The translations under genes were made by a program, and so were the position numbers. The notes beneath the pieces were generated by a model that saw only the letters and a list, made by a program, of their open reading frames with translations, was not told the DNA's origin and did no database searches. DNA of 19,272 bases from Flavobacterium psychrophilum (GTDB taxonomy: Bacteria; Bacteroidota; Bacteroidia; Flavobacteriales; Flavobacteriaceae): assembly GCA_022729635.1 (NCBI GenBank), contig DZAU01000028.1, positions 6,279 through 25,550 of the forward strand. The letters run 5' to 3'. This document shows positions 14,000-19,272 of the stretch, piece after piece; positions within the stretch are counted from its first letter, which is position 1; every line of letters starts with the position of its first letter.

Positions 14000-15010
14000 A
14001 TGAAAATAATAGTACCAATGGCTGGACGAGGTTCCAGATTAAGACCGCACACATTAACTATACCTAAACCTTTAATTCCAATTGCAGGAAAACCAATCGT
14101 TCACCGTTTGGTTGAAGATATTGCAGGGGTTTTGAATCAAGATATCGAAGAAATTGCCTTTATCATTCACGAAAGTTTTGGTAAAAAAGTAGAAGAAGAT
14201 TTAATAGCCATTGCTCAAAAGTTAGGAGCAAAAGGAACTATTTATTATCAAAACGAAGCATTGGGAACAGGTCACGCCATTATGTGTGCCAAAGATTCTT
14301 TGAGCGGACCTGCAGTTATTGCTTATGCAGATACTTTGATTCGTGCTGATTTCGATTTGGATCAAAATGCCGACAGCGTGATTTGGGTAAAAAAAGTCGA
14401 TCAACCGGAAGCTTTTGGCGTGGTAAATTTGAACGAAAAGAATGAAATAATAGAATTGGTAGAAAAACCCAAGGAATTTGTTTCAGACCTTGCCGTTATC
14501 GGAATTTACTATTTTAAAGATGTTGCCGTTTTGAAAAACGAATTGCAATTCGTTTTGGATAACAATATTGTTAATGGTGGCGAATATCAAATCAATGACG
14601 GAATTAAGCAAATGATGGCAAAAGGTATGGTTTTTGTTCCTGGAGAAGTTGCCGAGTGGATGGATTGCGGAAACAAAGATGTTACGGTTGAAACGAATTC
14701 CAGAATGTTGGGATTTTTACATAACGATGGAGAAGATTTAGTTGCAAAAAACGTTAAATTAGAAAATTCAACCATTATTCCGCCGTGTTATATTGGCGAA
14801 GATGTGGTTTTGATTAATGCAACGGTGGGTCCAAATGTGTCTTTAGGAAAAGGCTGTCACGTAATAAACAGTTCGATAATAAACAGTTTAGTGCAGACGC
14901 ATTCGCATATAAAAAATGCCAATTTAGACAATGCAATGATAGGAAGTCACGCTAGTTTTGACGGCAATTTTACAAGCATTAGTATTGGTGATTATTCGGT
15001 TTTGGAATAA
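14000..15010 (+). CDS. Sugar-phosphate nucleotidyltransferase with C-terminal left-handed beta-helix
   Basis: This 336-residue protein has the nucleotidyltransferase signature G-R-G-S-R-L-R-P-x-T (9-18) with P-K-P-L-I-P-I-A-G-K-P (22-32), the uridine/thymidine-binding N-E-A-L-G-T-G-H-A region, and the metal-binding Asp111 in A-Y-A-D-T. After about residue 245 hexapeptide-like turns (for example I-G-E-D-V-V-L-I-N-A-T-V-G) indicate a short left-handed beta-helix. Relatives make NDP-sugars such as dTDP-glucose or UDP-sugars from sugar-1-phosphate. The exact sugar and nucleotide cannot be fixed. The domain is too short to be a bifunctional GlmU. Its start lies just after the right arm of an inverted-repeat element, which could hide the ribosome site. 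Neighbouring genes fit a cell-envelope role. Confidence 0.9.
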   Translation: MKIIVPMAGRGSRLRPHTLTIPKPLIPIAGKPIVHRLVEDIAGVLNQDIEEIAFIIHESFGKKVEEDLIAIAQKLGAKGTIYYQNEALGTGHAIMCAKDSLSGPAVIAYADTLIRADFDLDQNADSVIWVKKVDQPEAFGVVNLNEKNEIIELVEKPKEFVSDLAVIGIYYFKDVAVLKNELQFVLDNNIVNGGEYQINDGIKQMMAKGMVFVPGEVAEWMDCGNKDVTVETNSRMLGFLHNDGEDLVAKNVKLENSTIIPPCYIGEDVVLINATVGPNVSLGKGCHVINSSIINSLVQTHSHIKNANLDNAMIGSHASFDGNFTSISIGDYSVLE

Positions 15011-15044
15011 TTTTTTACCATAATTAAGTTAAGTTGTTATGACC

Positions 15045-15165
15045 GTCACTTCGAGTGATCCCGCTTTTGGGCGGGATTGTATCGAGAAGCATACAATACT
15101 AGGGTTCTCGATACATTTTATTGAAAAAAGCTATCGCATTTTTAAATAAAACACTCGAACAGACG
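15045..15165 (+). repeat. Nested palindromic intergenic element
   Basis: The spacer holds three nested inverted repeats: TTCGAGTG (15050-15057) with CACTCGAA (15152-15159); ATCCCGC (15058-15064) with GCGGGAT (15071-15077); and GTATCGAGAA (15079-15088) with TTCTCGATAC (15105-15114). The flank GTCAC at 15045-15049 has a less exact partner near 15160-15165. No ORF is present. It resembles a dispersed flavobacterial repeat I recall with TCGAGTG and TATCGAGAA blocks. The remaining spacer up to 15209 shows no clear promoter. Confidence 0.8.
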
Positions 15166-15209
15166 AACTACTATTCATTTGAACTGACAATCGGACTAAT
15201 TTATAATAA

Positions 15210-16565
15210 ATGAAAAAAACGGTTTCATTCTTTTTATTCTTGGTTTTGCTTTGCAATCCAGCTTTGCTTTTGGCGCAAGCCGAACCTGAGGAAATCAAGC
15301 CGGAAACTGATAAATTCGAGGAGTTTTTTTATGAGTCTTTAAAGCAAAAAGGAATTGAGAACTATGACAAAGCCATTACAGCATTAGAAGAATGTTCGAA
15401 AATAAAACCCAATAATGCTACGGTTTATTCAGAATTGGGGAAAAATTATTTGGCATCAAAAGAGTATGAAAACGCGTATAAATCTTTCGAAAAAGCATCA
15501 CAAATTGATCCCAAAAACAAATGGTTTTGGGCGGGAATGTACGAGGTAAATTATCAAACCAAGAATTATAATCAGGCGATAATTACGGTAAATAAATTGA
15601 TAGAATTTGACCAAGTGTATAAGGACGATTTGGTTTCGCTTTATATGTACACGCAACAATTTGACAAAGCTTTGGCATTGATTAATGAGTTGAATGAAAA
15701 AGTTGGAAAATCAGCCAGAAGGGAATCTTATAAAACGCAGATTTTATCTCAAGGGAAATTTCAAAATGCCCAAATAGCTAATTTAATTGAACAAATTAAC
15801 AAAAACCCAAAAGAAGAGTCGAATTATATTGCCTTAATTAAGTTGTATTCTGAGAATAATGAAACTCAAAAAGCGCAAGAAATCACTCAAAAACTGGAAG
15901 CAGAAATTCCAAATTCAGAATGGGCACAAGTGAGTTTGTTTAAGTATTATTTGGAAAACAATGAAGGACAGAAAGCGATACATTCGATGAATATGGTTTT
16001 ATCAAGTGCCAAAATAGATTCGAAGATAAAACACAGAATTTTGAATGAATTTCTGATTTTTGTTAACAAGAATCCGCAGTATGAGCCAGATTTAGAAAAA
16101 GCAATTGCCTATTTTGACAATGACCCCGATGTAAATGTAGCCAAGGAAATTGGAAAGTATTATCACAATAAAAAGCAATGGGACAAAGCCATTCAATATT
16201 ATGAATTGGCTTTAAAAAATAATTCTGGTGAAGATATTGAAGCTAATTTACTTTTGCTTCAGGGGTATGTCGAAACGAAACAATTTGAGTTAATGGCAAA
16301 AAAAACAACGACTTTGGTAGAAATTTATCCAACACAACCTCAGTTTTATTATTTTTCAGGATTGGCAAACAATCAATTGAAACAGTTTAAAAAAGCCAAG
16401 GAAATGCTGGAAACAGGAATTGATTATGTAATTGACGATGTGGTTTTGGAAATTAATTTCAACATTCAACTAGGCGAAACCTACAACGGATTGGGTGATT
16501 TAAAGAAAAAAGAATTGTATTTTCACAAAGCTAATCAATTATTAAAAGAAAAAAATGAGAATTGA
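15210..16565 (+). CDS. Secreted tetratricopeptide-repeat protein
   Basis: This 451-residue protein has an N-terminal signal peptide (about residues 1-22, hydrophobic core F-F-L-F-L-V-L-L, cleavage after L-L-A-Q). It is followed by TPR units: a clear pair at about 65-130 (Y-S-E-L-G-K-N-Y-L, Y-E-N-A-Y-K-S-F-E-K-A, D-P-K-N) and more towards the C-terminus (W-D-K-A-I-Q-Y-Y-E-L-A-L-K, F-K-K-A-K-E-M-L-E). TPR arrays are helical protein-binding scaffolds, and this one would be periplasmic or outer-membrane-associated. No lipobox Cys is seen at the cleavage site. It overlaps the next gene by 11 bases, so translational coupling with the DUF4292 lipoprotein is likely. A role in lipoprotein or outer-membrane biogenesis is only inferred from that pairing. 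Confidence 0.88.
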   Translation: MKKTVSFFLFLVLLCNPALLLAQAEPEEIKPETDKFEEFFYESLKQKGIENYDKAITALEECSKIKPNNATVYSELGKNYLASKEYENAYKSFEKASQIDPKNKWFWAGMYEVNYQTKNYNQAIITVNKLIEFDQVYKDDLVSLYMYTQQFDKALALINELNEKVGKSARRESYKTQILSQGKFQNAQIANLIEQINKNPKEESNYIALIKLYSENNETQKAQEITQKLEAEIPNSEWAQVSLFKYYLENNEGQKAIHSMNMVLSSAKIDSKIKHRILNEFLIFVNKNPQYEPDLEKAIAYFDNDPDVNVAKEIGKYYHNKKQWDKAIQYYELALKNNSGEDIEANLLLLQGYVETKQFELMAKKTTTLVEIYPTQPQFYYFSGLANNQLKQFKKAKEMLETGIDYVIDDVVLEINFNIQLGETYNGLGDLKKKELYFHKANQLLKEKNEN

Positions 16566-17364
16566 AATGAATAGATTTTTAGTAAGAACATTGGTAATTT
16601 TTGTGACTTTAGTCGCTAGTTCGTTTGCACTTTCTTCCTGCAAATCGAAAATGGCAGTGGTTGAAGCAACAAAAAACGAAAAGAGTATGAGTGTCAATAA
16701 AATAATAGAAAACTACTACAACAATAAAAACGAATTTTCTACATTATATATAAAGTCCACAGCCCAATATACAGATAGCAAGCAATCGCAAAATGTTGCC
16801 GCCGAAATCAAAATCAAGAGAAACGAACAAATTTTAATAAGCATTCGAGTTTTGGGAATCACAATGGCAAAAGCATCGATTACACCAACAACAGTAAGCT
16901 ATTACGAAAAAATAAATGGCAAATTTTATGAAGGAGATTTCAGCACATTGAGCCAATTATTAGGAACCAATTTAGATTTTAATAAAATTCAAAATATGTT
17001 ATTGGGACGAGCAATTGATGATTTAAAAAACGGAAAATACACAGAATCATTTGTTGATCAAGTCTATAGATTAGACGACACATCTGATGATAATATCAAA
17101 AAATCCTTTTATTTTGATGAGAATAAATTTTTAATTAACAAACAGGAAATAACACAAACCATCGAGGAACGAATGATTCAAGTTGCCTATTCTAATAAAA
17201 AAGAGTTTAACGAAATGATTTTGCCTTTGGTCATTACTATTGACACCTATCAAAAGAAAGGCAAAACCGAAATAAACCTAGAATACAAAGCAATAAGTTT
17301 TAACGAAGAACTTTCTTTTCCATATAGTGTTCCAAATGGTTACAAAAGAATTATAATTAAGTAA
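16555..17364 (+). CDS. DUF4292 family lipoprotein
   Basis: This 269-residue protein has a lipoprotein signal peptide. From the ATG at 16555, Cys29 lies in A-L-S-S-C-K-S-K; from the in-frame ATG at 16567 it is Cys25. Either start works; the second gives a more usual signal length and the first overlaps the TPR gene by 11 bases. Lys at +2 and the lack of an acidic motif after the Cys argue against the surface-export signal, so a periplasm-facing anchor is likely. The body resembles DUF4292, a Bacteroidota family with an outer-membrane-lipoprotein (LolA/LolB-like) beta-fold. It contains I-K-S-T-A-Q-Y, V-A-A-E-I-K-I-K-R and V-T-I-D-T-Y-Q-K strands. Its position between a TPR protein and an EnvC-like protein fits envelope maintenance. 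The exact function is unknown. Confidence 0.87.
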   Translation: MRIEMNRFLVRTLVIFVTLVASSFALSSCKSKMAVVEATKNEKSMSVNKIIENYYNNKNEFSTLYIKSTAQYTDSKQSQNVAAEIKIKRNEQILISIRVLGITMAKASITPTTVSYYEKINGKFYEGDFSTLSQLLGTNLDFNKIQNMLLGRAIDDLKNGKYTESFVDQVYRLDDTSDDNIKKSFYFDENKFLINKQEITQTIEERMIQVAYSNKKEFNEMILPLVITIDTYQKKGKTEINLEYKAISFNEELSFPYSVPNGYKRIIIK

Positions 17365-17384
17365 ATTTGCACAAACTTTTTAAT

Positions 17385-18638
17385 ATGCCAAAAATTCTCC
17401 TAAGCCTGATTTTTATATGCACGACTTCATTTTTATGGAGCCAATCGACTCAACAAGAAAAATTAGAAGAACGAAAAGCTCAAATTCAACAAGAAATCAA
17501 AGAAAATGAAAAGTTGTTGCAATCTGTAAAGAAAAAGGAAAAATCAGCCCTAAGCGTTGTTATTATTCAATCCAATAAGATAAAACTCAAAGAAAAACTG
17601 ATAAATACTACCGAAAGGCAAACCAAGTTGCTGAATAATGACATGTATATTAATCAGCTGAAAATCAATAAATTAAACAGAGAACTTACAGTCCTGAAAG
17701 AAGATTATGCGAAAATGATTGTAAAGTCATATAAAAGCCGCTCAGAACAAAGCCGAGCCATGTTTATCCTGTCGTCTAATAGTTTTTTACAAGCTTACAA
17801 ACGAGCCCAGTATATGAAGCAATATACAAATTACAGAAAAATGCAGGGCGAAGAAATAAAATCAAAATCAGACCAACTGATAGTTTATAACGAAAAACTA
17901 GACGTTCAAAAAGCAGCTAAGAAAAAACTCATCGCCGAAAACGAAAAAGAAAGATTGTCATTACTTAAAGCCAAACAAGAGCAACAAAAAGTAGTTAATT
18001 CTATCAAAAAAGACAAGAATAAAATTGCCACACAAATCAAGAAAAAACAGCAAGAATCGAGAGCTATAGATAGACAAATAGACAAATTGATACGTGAAGC
18101 CATTGCCGAGGCCAATAGAAAAGCAGCAGCCGAAAATGCAAAAGCTAACCCAACGGCAACGGTTTCTAAAGCGGCGGTGTCTTCATCAAGAATAATATTA
18201 ACAGCCGAGTCAAAAATACTATCAGATAATTTCAAAGCCAATAAGGGAAAATTGCCATGGCCTGTAGAAAAAGGCTTTGTTTCATTGCCTTTTGGAGACC
18301 AGCCACATCCTCAATTTAACTCCTTAAGGGTTCATAATAGCGGAGTTGAAATCACAACCGATCAAGGCGCTACTGCAAGAGCCGTTTTTGGAGGTGAAGT
18401 TACTAGTGTTTATGTCTTATCCCCAGTAAATAAAGCGGTGATGATAAAACATGGAGATTATTTTACAGTGTATCAAAATTTAAGTGCCGTTTATGTGAGC
18501 AAAGGCGATAAAGTAAGCATTAAACAAAGCATCGGAAAAGTTAGAACCAATGGCGAAACAGGAAGAACAGTACTTAAGTTTACCATTTCACAAAACACTA
18601 CCTACAATAATCCAGCAATCTGGCTGTATAATATGTAA
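17385..18638 (+). CDS. EnvC-like murein hydrolase activator with degenerate M23 domain
   Basis: This is a 417-residue protein when started at the ATG at 17385, which gives a clean signal peptide (M-P-K-I-L-L-S-L-I-F, cleavage near W-S-Q). An in-frame TTG at 17367 would add six residues and is less likely. Residues of about 20-120 and 150-245 are charged coiled coil rich in Lys, Glu and Gln. Residues 290-417 are an M23/LytM domain. The metal and catalytic positions are altered: after His317 the expected Asp is Glu322, the Y-x-H motif reads Y-Q-N (363-365), and the H-x-H of the last strand is V-L-K (396-398). The domain is therefore probably inactive, as in E. coli EnvC, whose coiled coil senses FtsEX and whose LytM domain activates amidases. 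The gap to DUF4292 is small, so it is probably in the same operon. Confidence 0.9.
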   Translation: MPKILLSLIFICTTSFLWSQSTQQEKLEERKAQIQQEIKENEKLLQSVKKKEKSALSVVIIQSNKIKLKEKLINTTERQTKLLNNDMYINQLKINKLNRELTVLKEDYAKMIVKSYKSRSEQSRAMFILSSNSFLQAYKRAQYMKQYTNYRKMQGEEIKSKSDQLIVYNEKLDVQKAAKKKLIAENEKERLSLLKAKQEQQKVVNSIKKDKNKIATQIKKKQQESRAIDRQIDKLIREAIAEANRKAAAENAKANPTATVSKAAVSSSRIILTAESKILSDNFKANKGKLPWPVEKGFVSLPFGDQPHPQFNSLRVHNSGVEITTDQGATARAVFGGEVTSVYVLSPVNKAVMIKHGDYFTVYQNLSAVYVSKGDKVSIKQSIGKVRTNGETGRTVLKFTISQNTTYNNPAIWLYNM

Positions 18639-18720
18639 TCTGTTTTAAAATATAAAAGAGAACACATCTTCAAAAAAGAATATTCCTAAAAGAAATTAAA
18701 GTTATTTTTTAGCTTAATTG

Positions 18721-18792
18721 TAGCCCCGCCGAGAATCGAACTCGGATCAAAAGTTTAGGAAACTCCCATTCTATCCGTTGAACTACGGGGCT
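18721..18792 (-). tRNA. tRNA-Arg (anticodon CCT)
   Basis: Read on the minus strand, the acceptor AGCCCCG pairs with CGGGGCT and the discriminator is A. The D-stem is GTTC/GAAT, the anticodon stem GGAGT/ACTTT has two G-U pairs, and the loop TTCCTAA gives CCT, decoding AGG. The T-arm is CCGAG-TTCGATT-CTCGG. No CCA is encoded. The 5' end lies 24 bases after the stop of the GIY-YIG gene, suggesting a shared transcript. Confidence 0.95.
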
Positions 18793-18816
18793 GAAAATAA
18801 GCACTAAAATAATAAC

Positions 18817-19101
18817 TTAAATGTATTTATCGAGTAATTTATTTAGGATTTCAGGATATAATAATAAATTTTCGATGTAAATCTTGCTTTTCATCTTTTT
18901 GATATGTTTTTCGATTGCTAAACCTTGTGTTTTCGATTGGCATTCGATTTTGAGAAAAGTAGTCCAGTCGTTTGCATTGTGTGTAAATTTTCGTTGCTCA
19001 TCTGAGTTTAAGTGAAAATCAAGTCTTGCATCAAAATCAGAGGTAAAACCAATATAATAACGGCTTAATTTAGAAGAATGTAGTATATAGACACAAGGCA
19101 T
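18817..19101 (-). CDS. Small GIY-YIG domain protein (UPF0213-like)
   Basis: This 94-residue protein is a single GIY-YIG nuclease domain. It has V-Y-I at 4-6 and Y-Y-I-G at 15-18 (the GIY and YIG strands), the conserved Arg26 in F-D-A-R-L, His30, and Glu64 in A-I-E-K-H-I-K, the expected metal-binding acid. All key positions are present, so it may be an active endonuclease, although the UPF0213-type branch has poorly known targets. It is not UvrC, which is far longer. It lies between two tRNA genes on the same strand and has no recognised own promoter. The ATG gives a normal family N-terminus. Small GIY-YIG genes beside tRNA genes are common in flavobacteria, as I recall. Confidence 0.9.
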   Translation of the reverse strand: MPCVYILHSSKLSRYYIGFTSDFDARLDFHLNSDEQRKFTHNANDWTTFLKIECQSKTQGLAIEKHIKKMKSKIYIENLLLYPEILNKLLDKYI

Positions 19102-19123
19102 ATTTTAATAATATTTGAAAACA

Positions 19124-19151
19124 AAAAAGCCAGTCGAATGACTGGCTTTTT
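19124..19151 (-). terminator. Intrinsic terminator after tRNA-Asn
   Basis: GCCAGTC (19129-19135) pairs with GACTGGC (19140-19146) around a four-base loop, and flanking A and T tracts lengthen the stem to about 12 pairs. On the minus strand it lies just downstream of tRNA-Asn and 23 bases before the GIY-YIG start. Confidence 0.88.
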
Positions 19152-19156
19152 AAAAG

Positions 19157-19230
19157 CTCCCTCTCTTGGGCTCGAACCAAGGACCCTCTGATTAACAGTC
19201 AGATGCTCTAACCAACTGAGCTAAGAAGGA
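19157..19230 (-). tRNA. tRNA-Asn (anticodon GTT)
   Basis: Read on the minus strand, the acceptor TCCTTCT pairs with AGAGGGA (one G-U) and the discriminator is G. The D-arm contains AGCTCAGTTGGTTAGAGC. The anticodon stem TCTGA/TCAGA holds the loop CTGTTAA with GTT. The T-arm contains the GGTTCGAGCC pattern. No CCA is encoded. The promoter would lie in 19231-19272 or beyond; I see no clear TAnnTTTG there. Confidence 0.96.
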
Positions 19231-19272
19231 AACTGTATATTTTAATAATCTAAAGAACGTTTTATTCTATTC

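Noticed and set aside
14000..15010. Bifunctional GlmU
   Set aside because: At 336 residues the C-terminal beta-helix is too short for the acetyltransferase domain, and the acetyltransferase signature is not seen.
17906..18241. 111-residue minus-strand frame opposite the EnvC-like coiled coil
   Set aside because: Its hydrophobic look comes from reading Lys/Glu/Gln-rich codons in reverse, which yields Leu/Phe/Ser.
17385..18638. Active M23 peptidoglycan endopeptidase
   Set aside because: The catalytic and zinc-binding residues are replaced, as described for the gene.

Overview
The window looks like a chromosomal segment of a Flavobacterium-like member of the Bacteroidota (family Flavobacteriaceae). 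Supporting signs: AT-rich DNA, A-rich start regions without clear Shine-Dalgarno sequences, promoters of the Bacteroidota TTG / TAnnTTTG type, an ATP synthase cluster without atpD and atpC, a surface lipoprotein beginning C-S-S-D-D-E, and lineage-typical proteins (a DUF4292 lipoprotein, a four-helix AtpI-position protein, an EnvC-like protein). Most of it is conserved core genome, not a mobile island. No insertion sequence, prophage, CRISPR array or plasmid function is visible, and no gap between genes exceeds 300 bases.

Layout. (1) 1-1161: the proline-rich tail of an upstream gene, then a bactofilin, an AtpZ/AtpI-type protein whose start lies inside the bactofilin gene, and a four-helix membrane protein. 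(2) 1208-6458: a good promoter, then atpB-atpE-atpF-atpH-atpA-atpG, ended by an intrinsic terminator. These encode all of Fo plus delta, alpha and gamma; beta and epsilon must lie elsewhere. The atpB/atpE and atpA/atpG spacers are filled by 7-nt-period repeat arrays, and a strong stem-loop separates atpE from atpF. (3) 6607-10835: a TonB-dependent receptor and a separately promoted surface lipoprotein with a predicted beta-helix, each followed by a terminator. Together they look like an outer-membrane uptake pair of unknown substrate. (4) 10860-11847: a small secreted MORN/YwqK-like protein on the minus strand and a GNAT acetyltransferase. (5) 11944-18638: a co-directional run of polysaccharide flippase, dut, sugar-nucleotide pyrophosphorylase, TPR protein, DUF4292 lipoprotein and a catalytically degenerate EnvC-like M23 protein. 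This is an envelope-biogenesis block with a dUTPase inside it, and its spacers carry three different palindromic repeat elements. (6) 18721-19230, minus strand: tRNA-Asn(GTT), a small GIY-YIG protein and tRNA-Arg(CCT).

Themes. The atp cluster makes the proton-driven rotor, stalk and part of F1. The flippase, nucleotidyltransferase, TPR, DUF4292 and EnvC-like genes are plausibly involved in making and remodelling the cell envelope. The least explained signals are the heptamer arrays in the atp operon, the receptor/lipoprotein pair with a 13-bp palindrome next to its promoter, and the family of inverted-repeat elements between genes. I see no clear evidence of a wholly new multi-gene system.
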